The position numbers were made by a program, and so were the translations under genes. Of a stretch of DNA of 64,000 bases, positions 8,072-17,410 are shown piece after piece. The stretch is taken from the NCBI RefSeq assembly GCF_031202265.1, contig NZ_CP100604.1, positions 4,136,501 through 4,200,500 on the forward strand. The letters run 5' to 3'. This stretch comes from Bradyrhizobium sp. Ash2021. Its GTDB lineage: Bacteria; Pseudomonadota; Alphaproteobacteria; Rhizobiales; Xanthobacteraceae. Position 1 is the stretch's first letter, and the number at the start of each line of letters is the position of its first letter. Below the pieces are notes generated by a model. It did not search any database and was not told the DNA's origin. It saw only the letters and a list, made by a program, of their open reading frames with translations.

Positions 8072-9805
8072 ATGACGACTTTCCAGGAAGCGCGTGCCTT
8101 TCTGCTCAAACACCGCGCCGACTACGATGCCGCGGTAACGGGATTCCGCTGGCCCGATCCGGTGCCGTTCAACTGGGCGCTGGACTGGTTCGATGCCGAG
8201 CTGGCGCACAACGCGGACAGCCGGGATCGCCCGGCGCTGTGGATCGTCGATGCCGGCAACGACAAGGAAATAAAACTCTCGTTTTCGGCGTTGTCGCGTC
8301 GTTCCAATCAGGTGGCGAATTTCCTGCGCGCGCGGGGGCTGAAGCGCGGCGATCATCTGCTGCTGTTGCTGGGCAATGTCGTGCCGCTGTGGGAGACCAT
8401 GCTGGCGGCGATTAAGCTCGGCGTCGTCGTGATCCCCGCCACCACGCTGCTGACGCCGGACGAACTACGCGACCGGCTCGATCGCGGCCGGGCGAAGGTG
8501 GTGGTGGCGAGCCAAGACCAGGTCGCGAAATTCGCCGGCCTCGGCGGCGACCATCTGGTTCGTATCGTGGTCGGCGCAACGTCGAAGCATGAAGGCTGGT
8601 TGCCGTTCGAAGCGGCGGCAAGCGCTTCCGCGACCTTTACGCCGGATGGTCCGACCCAGGCCCAAGATCCGATGCTGCTCTATTTCACCTCGGGCACCAC
8701 GGCAAAACCGAAACTGGTGCGGCATAGCCAACGCAGTTATCCCGTCGGCGGGCTGTCGACGATGTTCTGGCTCGGGCTGCAGCCGGGCGACGTGCATCTC
8801 AACATTTCCTCGCCGGGCTGGGCCAAGCATGCCTGGAGCTGCTTCTTCGCGCCCTGGAATGCCGGCGCCACCGTGTTCGTGGTCAACCAGCCACGCTTCG
8901 ACGCCAAGGCGTTGCTTGCGACCATCGGGCGCTGCGGCGTCACCACGTTGTGCGCGCCGCCGACGGTGTGGCGGCTGTTCATTCAGGAGAAGCTCGCGGA
9001 CTTCAAGGTTGCTCTTCGCGAAGTCTGCGGCGCCGGCGAGCCGCTCAACCCCGAAGTGATCGATCAGGTGCGTAGCGCCTGGGGCCTGACCATCCGCGAC
9101 GGTTACGGCCAGACCGAAACCACCGCGCTGGCCGGCAATTCGCCGGGACAGAAAGTCAAGGTCGGATCGATGGGCCGGCCGTTGCCGGGCTATTGCGTCC
9201 AGATCACCGACCATGATGGCCACGTGACCAAGGAGGGCGAGGTCACGCTGGTGCTCGGCGCGGACAGGCCCGCCGGCCTGATGCAGGGCTACCAGGGCGA
9301 GGACGGCAGGTTATCCGGCGCCGACGGCGACCTCTATCGCAGCGGCGACGTCGTGTTCGCGGACGACGAGGGCTACCTGACTTTCGTCGGCCGCTCCGAC
9401 GACGTCTTCAAATCCTCCGACTACCGCATCAGCCCGTTCGAGCTGGAAAGCGTGCTGCTCGAGCATGAATCGGTCGCGGAAGCCGCGGTTGTGCCGAGCC
9501 CCGATCCGATCCGGCTTGCTATCCCCAAGGCCTATGTGCTTTTGGTTGCCGGTGTCGAGCGGACGCCGGAAACGGCGCTGTCGATCTTCAAGCATTTGCA
9601 CACGCGGCTGGCGCCGTTCAAGCGCATCCGGAAAATCGAACTCGTCACCGAACTGCCGAAGACGATTTCCGGAAAGATCCGCCGCGTGCAGTTGCGCCGG
9701 CTCGAACATGACGATGTCAGAAGCGATGCGTTGCGCGGACGGGAGTTCCGCGAGGAACAATTCCCGGAGCTGCAGAAAGTGCGGACCGCCGGGTCGGAGA
9801 GTTGA
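8072..9805 (+). CDS. AMP-dependent acyl-CoA synthetase
   Basis: A 577-residue ANL-superfamily ligase that activates a carboxylic acid to its acyl-CoA via an acyl-adenylate. The phosphate-binding loop TSGTTAKPKL starts at residue 206. The adenine motif DGYGQTETT and the hinge region YRSGDVVFADDEGY are present, and the C-terminal catalytic lysine is Lys535 in TISGKIRR. The overall pattern resembles medium-chain/benzoate-type synthetases rather than acetate ligases, but the substrate cannot be fixed. It is followed after three bases by a MaoC hydratase gene and then an SDR, suggesting a small acyl-CoA processing operon. Confidence 0.88.
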   Translation: MTTFQEARAFLLKHRADYDAAVTGFRWPDPVPFNWALDWFDAELAHNADSRDRPALWIVDAGNDKEIKLSFSALSRRSNQVANFLRARGLKRGDHLLLLLGNVVPLWETMLAAIKLGVVVIPATTLLTPDELRDRLDRGRAKVVVASQDQVAKFAGLGGDHLVRIVVGATSKHEGWLPFEAAASASATFTPDGPTQAQDPMLLYFTSGTTAKPKLVRHSQRSYPVGGLSTMFWLGLQPGDVHLNISSPGWAKHAWSCFFAPWNAGATVFVVNQPRFDAKALLATIGRCGVTTLCAPPTVWRLFIQEKLADFKVALREVCGAGEPLNPEVIDQVRSAWGLTIRDGYGQTETTALAGNSPGQKVKVGSMGRPLPGYCVQITDHDGHVTKEGEVTLVLGADRPAGLMQGYQGEDGRLSGADGDLYRSGDVVFADDEGYLTFVGRSDDVFKSSDYRISPFELESVLLEHESVAEAAVVPSPDPIRLAIPKAYVLLVAGVERTPETALSIFKHLHTRLAPFKRIRKIELVTELPKTISGKIRRVQLRRLEHDDVRSDALRGREFREEQFPELQKVRTAGSES

Positions 9806-9808
9806 ATA

Positions 9809-10288
9809 ATGAATGAAGTCTGGAAGAAACCGCCGGTCTCGTTTGAGGCCTATCAGAACATGGTCGGCAAGGAGATCGGCGTCTCGTCGTGGCATCTGGT
9901 CGATCAGAACCGGATCAACGTCTATGCCGACGTGATCGAGGACCATCAGTTCATCCATGTCGATCCCGAGCGGGCGAAGAAAGAAACCGCGTTCGGCACC
10001 ACGATCGCCCACGGCTTCCTCACGATGTCGCTGATGTCCATCATGTCCTATGAGGTGATGCCGGTCATCGAGGGCACGGCGATGGGTGTCAACTACGGTT
10101 TCGACAAGCTGCGCTTCATCTCCCCGGTCAGGGCTGGCTCGCGCGTCCGCGGCCGCTTTACGCTGACGGAAGCTACGTTGCGCAAACCGAGGGAATTGCA
10201 ATCGCGCACCCATGTCACCGTCGAGATCGAGGGCGAGGACAAGCCCGCTTTGGTCGCCGACTGGATCGGGCTGATTTATTTTGCTTAA
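9809..10288 (+). CDS. MaoC-family dehydratase, (R)-specific enoyl-CoA hydratase-like
   Basis: A 159-residue single hotdog-domain hydratase. The hydratase-2 motif is visible as DVIEDHQFIHVD, giving Asp45 and His50 as the likely catalytic pair, followed by TTIAHGFLTMSL. Members hydrate trans-2-enoyl-CoA to (R)-3-hydroxyacyl-CoA. The gene starts three bases after the acyl-CoA synthetase stop, so the two are almost certainly co-transcribed. With the SDR downstream this gives activation, hydration and oxidation steps of a beta-oxidation-like route. Confidence 0.88.
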   Translation: MNEVWKKPPVSFEAYQNMVGKEIGVSSWHLVDQNRINVYADVIEDHQFIHVDPERAKKETAFGTTIAHGFLTMSLMSIMSYEVMPVIEGTAMGVNYGFDKLRFISPVRAGSRVRGRFTLTEATLRKPRELQSRTHVTVEIEGEDKPALVADWIGLIYFA

Positions 10289-10300
10289 CACATACACCGG

Positions 10301-10378
10301 CCGGGCTTGTCCCGGCCATCCACGTCTTGTTTGATGCCGCAATCAAAAAGACGTGGATGCCCGGCACAAGGCCGGGCA
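10301..10378. repeat. Long hairpin-forming intergenic repeat
   Basis: An extended imperfect inverted repeat between the MaoC and SDR genes. The left arm runs CCGGGCTTGTCCCGG, CATCCACGTCTT, TTTGAT; the right arm ATCAAA, AAGACGTGGATG, CCCGG, ACAAG, CCGGG. The loop is about six bases. The stem is far longer than a simple terminator. It resembles the mobile palindromes scattered in this genome group. Confidence 0.7.
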
Positions 10379-10411
10379 TGACGAAAGAACCCAAATCCAG
10401 GAATTTGACAG

Positions 10412-11329
10412 ATGACAATCAGGTTTGACGGACGCGTCGCCATCGTCACCGGCGCGGGCAATGGTCTTGGACGGGCGCATGCGCTGGGGCTCGCCAGCCG
10501 CGGCGCCAAGGTCGTGGTCAACGATTTCGGCGGTGCGCGTGACGGCACCGGCGGCTCGCTGACGCCGGCCGAAACCGTGGTCGAGGAAATCCGCAAAGCC
10601 GGCGGCACGGCGATGGCCGACGGCGCCGACGTCTCGAAGTTCGGACAAGTCACGGCGATGGTCGAGCGGGCTACGAAGGAGTGGGGCAGCGTCGATCTCC
10701 TATGTGCCAATGCCGGCATTCTCCGCGACAAGTCGTTTGCGAAAATGGACATTGCCGACTTTGCCAAGGTGCTCGATGTCCATCTCGTCGGCACGTTTTA
10801 CTGTTGCAAGGCGGTGTGGGATGGCATGCGCGAGCGCAACTATGGGCGCATCGTGCTGACGACCTCGTCGTCGGGGCTGTTCGGCAATTTCGGCCAGGCC
10901 AATTACGGAGCCGCCAAAGCCGGCATGATCGGCCTGATGAACGTGCTGGCCGAGGAAGGCCGCAAGAACAACATCCGCGTCAACACCATCTCGCCGACGG
11001 CTGCGACCCGCATGACCGAGGAACTGCTGCCGCCGCAGGCGCTGGCGCTGATGCGCCCCGAGGCGATCACGCCGGCGGTGGAATTTCTGCTCAGCGAGGA
11101 CGCGCCGACCCGCACCATCATGGGCGCGGGCGCCGGCTCGTTCGCGGTGATCAAGGTGGTCGAGACCGAGGGCGTCAATCTCGCCCAGTCCGACTGGACC
11201 CCCGACGCGATCGCGGCGAACTTTGCCGCCATCGGCGACATGTCCACCGCCAAGGCGCTGCAGGGCGCGTTCGAGCAGACCCAAAAGTATGTCGGGCAGG
11301 CGGCGGCGCGAGCGGGGATCAAGCTCTGA
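10412..11329 (+). CDS. Short-chain dehydrogenase, MFE-2 type 3-hydroxyacyl-CoA dehydrogenase-like
   Basis: A 305-residue SDR. The cofactor motif TGAGNGLG is at 13-20, then NDFGG and the NAG motif. The catalytic residues are Ser152, Tyr165 and Lys169 (QANYGAAKAG). The long loop after NDFGGARDGTGG and the C-terminal extension beyond residue 250 resemble the dehydrogenase domain of peroxisomal multifunctional enzyme type 2, which oxidises (R)-3-hydroxyacyl-CoA. This matches the (R)-specific MaoC hydratase just upstream, from which it is separated by a hairpin repeat. Exact substrate is inferred. Confidence 0.85.
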   Translation: MTIRFDGRVAIVTGAGNGLGRAHALGLASRGAKVVVNDFGGARDGTGGSLTPAETVVEEIRKAGGTAMADGADVSKFGQVTAMVERATKEWGSVDLLCANAGILRDKSFAKMDIADFAKVLDVHLVGTFYCCKAVWDGMRERNYGRIVLTTSSSGLFGNFGQANYGAAKAGMIGLMNVLAEEGRKNNIRVNTISPTAATRMTEELLPPQALALMRPEAITPAVEFLLSEDAPTRTIMGAGAGSFAVIKVVETEGVNLAQSDWTPDAIAANFAAIGDMSTAKALQGAFEQTQKYVGQAAARAGIKL

Positions 11330-11333
11330 TGAC

Positions 11334-11417
11334 GTCATTCCGGGGCGATGCGAAGCATCGAACCCGGAATCTCGAGATTCCGGGTCCACGCGAAGACGCG
11401 TGTCCCGGAATGACGTA
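11334..11417. repeat. Intergenic palindrome with CATTCCGGG ends
   Basis: GTCATTCCGGGGCGATGCG at the left faces CGCGTGTCCCGGAATGACG at the right, with inner palindromes (GATGCGAAGCATC and CCCGGAATCTCGAGATTCCGGG). It fills the gap between the SDR and flavoprotein genes. Nested inverted repeats of this type recur in intergenic DNA of this group. Confidence 0.7.
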
Positions 11418-11427
11418 GACCCAGCCC

Positions 11428-12663
11428 ATGTCGCGCGTTTCCAAAACCCACGTCGCCATCATCGGCGCCGGGCCCGCCGGGCTGATGGCCGCCGAAGTCT
11501 TGGCGCAAGGCGGCGCGCGCGTCACCGTCTATGATGCGATGCCGTCGGCCGGCCGCAAACTCCTGATGGCCGGACGCGGCGGGCTCAACCTGACGCATAG
11601 CGAGCCCCTGCCGCAATTTCTCGCGCGGTACCGCGAAGCGACGCCCCGTCTCAAGGCCGCGGTCGAGGCGTTTCCGCCGCAAGCTTTGCGCGACTGGAGC
11701 GAGGCGCTGGGGCAGCCGACTTTCGTCGGCTCCAGCGGCCGAGTGTTTCCAAAGGCGTTCAAGGCTTCGCCCTTGCTGCGGGCGTGGCTGCGGCGGCTGG
11801 ATTCGGCAGGCGTGCAGTTCGCGCTGCGTCACCGCTGGACCGGCTGGGACGAGAGCGGCCGCCTGCTGTTTCAAACGCCGGATGGACCGCGCGTCATCGA
11901 TGCCACCGCGACCGTACTGGCGCTCGGCGGCGCCAGCTGGCCGCGGCTCGGATCGGACGGATCCTGGGTCGAGATACTGACCGCGAAGGGTGTGCGTGTA
12001 TCGCCGCTACGGCCGGCCAATTCCGGCGTCACCGTCGCCTGGTCCGACATTTTTCGCGACCGCTTTGAGGGCCAGCCGCTCAAGGGCGTGGCCCTGACGT
12101 TCGGAATGCACACCGTGCGCGGCGAGGCGATTGTCACCCGCGCCGGTATCGAAGGCGGCGCGGTCTATGCGTTGTCGGCCGAGTTGCGCGAGACGATCTT
12201 GAAGGCGGGGCGGGCCACGCTGCATATCGCGCTACGTCCCGATCTCGAGCCAAGCGACCTGATCGCACGGCTCTCCGCGCCGAAAGGCAAGCAATCGCTC
12301 TCCAATTTCCTGCGCAAGGCCGCGCATCTGTCACCTGTCGCCATAGGCCTGTTGCAGGAAACGGCGATATCGTCCGGCCTGTCGCTCGCCTCGCTGTCAC
12401 CGGCCGATCTCGCGCGCCTGATCAACGCCATACCGATCGAACTCAACGGCGTCGCACCCATTGCGCGTGCGATCTCCACCGCTGGCGGCATATCCTTCGA
12501 TGAGCTTGACGCCGATTTCATGATCCGCCGCTTGCCCGGCATCTTCGCGGCCGGCGAAATGCTCGACTGGGAAGCGCCGACCGGCGGCTATCTGCTGCAG
12601 GCGTCGTTTGCCACGGGGGCTGCGGCGGGCAGGGGCGTAGTGAAGTGGCTGAACCAAAGCTGA
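11428..12663 (+). CDS. FAD-dependent flavoprotein of the TIGR03862 / HI0933-like family
   Basis: A 411-residue protein of the BaiN-like (HI0933) flavoprotein group. The FAD dinucleotide-binding motif is AIIGAGPAGLMAAEVLAQGG near the N terminus, followed by the diagnostic AGRKLLMAGRGGLNLTHSE. The C-terminal block GIFAAGEMLDWEAPTGGYLLQ closes the FAD site. The TIGR03862 subgroup has no established physiological reaction; related BaiN proteins reduce steroid or flavin-linked substrates, so a reductase role is only a guess. It stands alone between two repeats. Confidence 0.85.
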   Translation: MSRVSKTHVAIIGAGPAGLMAAEVLAQGGARVTVYDAMPSAGRKLLMAGRGGLNLTHSEPLPQFLARYREATPRLKAAVEAFPPQALRDWSEALGQPTFVGSSGRVFPKAFKASPLLRAWLRRLDSAGVQFALRHRWTGWDESGRLLFQTPDGPRVIDATATVLALGGASWPRLGSDGSWVEILTAKGVRVSPLRPANSGVTVAWSDIFRDRFEGQPLKGVALTFGMHTVRGEAIVTRAGIEGGAVYALSAELRETILKAGRATLHIALRPDLEPSDLIARLSAPKGKQSLSNFLRKAAHLSPVAIGLLQETAISSGLSLASLSPADLARLINAIPIELNGVAPIARAISTAGGISFDELDADFMIRRLPGIFAAGEMLDWEAPTGGYLLQASFATGAAAGRGVVKWLNQS

Positions 12664-12672
12664 CGGCTTCTC

Positions 12673-12763
12673 GTCATTGCGAGCGAAGCGAAGCAATCCA
12701 CCTGTCGGCGCAAGGGAAGGATGGATTGCTTCGTCGCTTCGCTCCTCGCAATGACGCTTGGGA
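12673..12763. repeat. CATTGCGAGC...GAAGCAATCCA repeat (copy 1)
   Basis: Left end CGTCATTGCGAGCGAAGCG and right end CGCTCCTCGCAATGACG are inverted, and GAAGCAATCCA is mirrored by TGGATTGCTTC around a variable centre. Five copies of this family occur in the window (12673, 13884, 33347, 41665, 41985), all outside intact genes. It lies between two convergent genes. Confidence 0.8.
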
Positions 12764-12778
12764 CAACGTGCGAAGCCG

Positions 12779-13861
12779 CTACCGCAACTTGCCCCGCGCC
12801 GCCACCGGCAGCTTGCCGACGATCTCGTCGCCGCGCACCATCACCACCTCGTCCATCATGTTGACGACGACGCAGACATGGTTGGGCACGATTCGCACGA
12901 CGTCGCCGATGTTAGGGCGGGTATTGCTGCGCGCGAGATCGAGAAAACCATGCTCCTCGGCAAAGCGCGCGATCTTCGCTTCGGGATGCTCGAGGATCAG
13001 GCCGTGGCCCTCGAGCCCGCCGCCGGTATCCGAGGTCAGCGTCTTGGAACCGGCGTCCAGGATGCCGCGATCCGGACCGGCGCGGCTGACGACGGTGGAA
13101 TAGATGTTCAGCGCGCAATCGTCCCACGACGCGACGCCGGCTGCGACCTGCATGCGGTCGTTATAGATGTAGGTGCCGGGCCGGTGCTCGGTAGCGCCCT
13201 TGAGCTTGCCGACGTTTTTCAGGTTCGGCGTGCCGCCGGTCGAAACCATCGCGGCATCGAGCCCATGCGCGCGAACGCCAGCCAGCGCCTCGTCGAAGAA
13301 TTTCTGCGCGTCCGCCCAGCCGGTTTCGGTCGGGTACAGCATGAAGCCCGCGAAAGTCAGTCCTTTTGAGGCCGCGATTTCGCGCGCCAGCGCGATGGCT
13401 TCCGCAGGCGTCTCGACGCCTGCGCGTTTGCGGCCGGTGTCGCATTCAACCACGACCGACAACGGGCGCCCCGATGCAGCGGCGGCTTTCGGCAGATATC
13501 CGACCACGACCGAATTGTCGGCGGCGACCGTCATGTTGGCCTTGGCCTGCAGCGCGCCGAGCCGGGCCATCTTCTCGTCGCCGAGCAGATTGTAGCTGAT
13601 CAGGATGTCGTCGATACCCGCGTCGGCCATCACCTCGGCCTCGCCGAGTTTCTGGCAGGTGATGCCCTTGGCGCCGGCCGCAATCTGCATGGTCGCCAGC
13701 AGGGGGCTCTTGTGGGTCTTGATATGCGGGCGATTGGCGATACCGGCGGCATCGCAGGCGGCCTGGATACGCGCGATATTGGCCTCGACGCGGTCCATGT
13801 CGATCACGGCGCAGGGGGTGCCGTATTCCCGGGCGATCTTGGCGGCGAGGGGTGTGGTCAT
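12779..13861 (-). CDS. D-threonine aldolase / DSD1-family PLP enzyme
   Basis: A 360-residue fold-type III PLP enzyme (alanine-racemase-like barrel). The PLP lysine lies in RPHIKTHKS, probably Lys48. The C-terminal PNHVCVVVN supplies the His and Cys that bind the divalent metal in D-threonine aldolases and D-serine dehydratases of this group. It would cleave D-3-hydroxy-amino acids to glycine and an aldehyde, or dehydrate D-serine. Choosing between these needs assays. It is convergent with the flavoprotein gene, with a palindromic repeat on each side. Confidence 0.87.
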   Translation of the reverse strand: MTTPLAAKIAREYGTPCAVIDMDRVEANIARIQAACDAAGIANRPHIKTHKSPLLATMQIAAGAKGITCQKLGEAEVMADAGIDDILISYNLLGDEKMARLGALQAKANMTVAADNSVVVGYLPKAAAASGRPLSVVVECDTGRKRAGVETPAEAIALAREIAASKGLTFAGFMLYPTETGWADAQKFFDEALAGVRAHGLDAAMVSTGGTPNLKNVGKLKGATEHRPGTYIYNDRMQVAAGVASWDDCALNIYSTVVSRAGPDRGILDAGSKTLTSDTGGGLEGHGLILEHPEAKIARFAEEHGFLDLARSNTRPNIGDVVRIVPNHVCVVVNMMDEVVMVRGDEIVGKLPVAARGKLR

Positions 13862-13883
13862 CGAAATCTCCGGTTATGCATCC

Positions 13884-13973
13884 TCGTCATTGCGAGCGCA
13901 GCGAAGCAATCCATCTTGTGACGTAAAGGAAGAATGGATTGCTTCGTCGCAAGTGCTCCTCGCAATGACGGTA
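13884..13973. repeat. CATTGCGAGC...GAAGCAATCCA repeat (copy 2)
   Basis: Same family as 12673-12763: CGTCATTGCGAGCGCAGCG at the left, CTCCTCGCAATGACGG at the right, with GCAATCCAT and ATGGATTGC inside. It lies between the D-threonine aldolase-like gene and the ABC-F gene on the same strand. Confidence 0.8.
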
Positions 13974-13988
13974 GAAATGTCCTGCGGG

Positions 13989-15794
<1,806 letters not shown>

Positions 15795-15803
15795 GGTCTT
15801 AAC

Positions 15804-16301
15804 TCAATTCTGGTTCGGCGCGGGCTCTTGCGCCCGCTGGCGCTGGATGCGGCGGATGGTCTGGTCGAGCGCCGACAGGAAGGTCGAGCGGTCGCGCGGT
15901 GCGAACGACTTCGGGCCGCCCGTCACCTCACCGGATGAACGCAAGTCCGTCATCAGGTTGCGCACCGCCAGTGTCATGCCGATCGATTCCTCCGAGAACG
16001 GTTTGCCATTCGGCGCGATCACTTCGGCGCCGGCTTTGACGCAGCGGCTCGCGAGCGGGATATCGGAGGTAATGACGATATCGCCCATGCCGGCGCGCTC
16101 GGCGATCCAGTCATCGGCGGCGTCCATGCCGGAACCGGCCGCGATGCGCTCGATCAAGGGATCCTGCGGCACGCGAATGAAATTCCCCGCCACCACGCTG
16201 ACCGGCAGGCCATGCCGTTCAGCGACGCGGTAGATTTCGTCCTTCACCGGGCAGGCGTCGGCGTCGATATAGATGCGGGTGATCGGTGGGCTTGATGTCA
16301 T
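15804..16301 (-). CDS. yaiI: YaiI/YqxD family protein (UPF0178)
   Basis: A 165-residue PIN-like-fold protein of the UPF0178 family. It is recognised by the N-terminal [18 protein letters not shown] and the blocks [21 protein letters not shown] and [17 protein letters not shown]. The conserved aspartates suggest nuclease-like metal binding, but no function is established for the family. It lies nine bases upstream of the uup gene on the same strand and is probably co-transcribed with it. It diverges from the MaoC-like gene. Confidence 0.9.
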   Translation of the reverse strand: MTSSPPITRIYIDADACPVKDEIYRVAERHGLPVSVVAGNFIRVPQDPLIERIAAGSGMDAADDWIAERAGMGDIVITSDIPLASRCVKAGAEVIAPNGKPFSEESIGMTLAVRNLMTDLRSSGEVTGGPKSFAPRDRSTFLSALDQTIRRIQRQRAQEPAPNQN

Positions 16302-16441
16302 CAGTTCCGGAGGCTCGTTCAGAGGCCCGCGTGTACTCCATCGGACGGAAAATTGCGAGGAAAACGCAGGGCCTTGCCACGGTTCATTGTTCGCGTACCA
16401 TTGTGGTCAGAAAAGCCACCGAAATAAGGGAAAACAGGCAT

Positions 16442-17239
16442 ATGGGCAGCCGGCAAACCTACCGCGTCTCGGCCTACAACACCTCAAAACAGTCCGAAAA
16501 CAAGATCCACGACGATACCGTCGCGCGGCGCTTCGGTTTCAGCGGCGGGCTGGTCCCCGGCGTCGATGTGATGGCCTATATGATGCACCTGCCGGTCGAA
16601 AAATGGGGCCGCGCCTTCCTCGAGCGCGGCCTGATCGAGGCCCGCTTCGTCAAGCCGGTCTATGACGGCGAGATCGCCGAGCTCGCCGGTGAGGAGAGTA
16701 ACGGCGTGCTGTCGATCGAGGTGCACAGCCGCGGCGAGCTCTGCGCTACCGGCAGTGCGTCGCTGCCGGCGTCCGCGCCATCGATGTCGCTGGCGGATTT
16801 CGAGGCCGTCGCGGCCGTCGCGGAGCGCAAACCGGTCGACGCCAATTCCTACGAAGTGGGCAACTGGCTGGGGGCGGTACCCCGGACATGGGCAGGTGAC
16901 GCTGCAACGGAATATCTCACCGACATTCGCGAGACCGACACCATCTATGCGCGGGAAGGGCTCGGCCATCCCGGTCTGTTGCCGCGGGTCATGAACAGGG
17001 TGCTGGTCGAAAACGCCGTTCTCGGGCCCTGGATTCACGTGGGAACGCGGATGCAACTGCTCTCCGCAGCCGGGATCGGCGACGAATTCACGGCGCGTGC
17101 CAAAGTCACCGGCAATTACGACAAGAAGGGCCATCGCTTCGTCGAACTCGACGCGCTGGTGGTCGGCAACGGCACCACGCCGCTGGCGCATTGCCAGCAC
17201 ATTGCGATCTACCAGCCGCGCGAGCAGGCGGCGGCGTAG
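16442..17239 (+). CDS. MaoC-like/hotdog dehydratase-family protein
   Basis: A 265-residue protein with an N-terminal hotdog-like segment (VARRFGFSGGLVPGVDVMAYM) and a second hotdog-like half ending in the C-terminal FVELDALVVGNGTTPLAHCQH. It looks like a double-hotdog relative of MaoC hydratases, but the canonical Asp-x4-His pair is not obvious, so catalytic activity is uncertain. The frame is open back to 16286; the ATG at 16442 begins the conserved part, and the longer form would overlap yaiI on the other strand. No operon partner. Confidence 0.75.
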   Translation: MGSRQTYRVSAYNTSKQSENKIHDDTVARRFGFSGGLVPGVDVMAYMMHLPVEKWGRAFLERGLIEARFVKPVYDGEIAELAGEESNGVLSIEVHSRGELCATGSASLPASAPSMSLADFEAVAAVAERKPVDANSYEVGNWLGAVPRTWAGDAATEYLTDIRETDTIYAREGLGHPGLLPRVMNRVLVENAVLGPWIHVGTRMQLLSAAGIGDEFTARAKVTGNYDKKGHRFVELDALVVGNGTTPLAHCQHIAIYQPREQAAA

Positions 17240-17245
17240 CTTCTT

Positions 17246-17387
17246 ACCTCGCCCCGCTTGCGGGGAGAGGTCGGCGCGCAGCGCCGGGTGAGGGGACTCT
17301 CCGCAGACTCAGCTCGCGAAGAGTCCCCCTCACCCGAAGCCCTCGCTTCGCTCTGGCTTCGACCTCTCCCCGCAAGCGGGGCGAGGT
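17246..17387. repeat. 142-base element with perfect 27-base inverted ends
   Basis: Bases 17246-17272 and 17361-17387 are exact reverse complements (27 bases; outer part ACCTCGCCCCGCTTGCGGGG). A second nested inverted pair (CGGGTGAGGGGACTCT against AGAGTCCCCCTCACCCG) lies inside. It occupies the gap between two convergent genes and could form a long cruciform or transcript hairpin. Confidence 0.8.
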
Positions 17388-17410
17388 GAAGAATCGCCCT
17401 CGCGCGCCCC

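Noticed and set aside
12673..12763. Palindromic repeats as a CRISPR array
   Set aside because: Copies are single and scattered, with no regular spacers and no cas genes.
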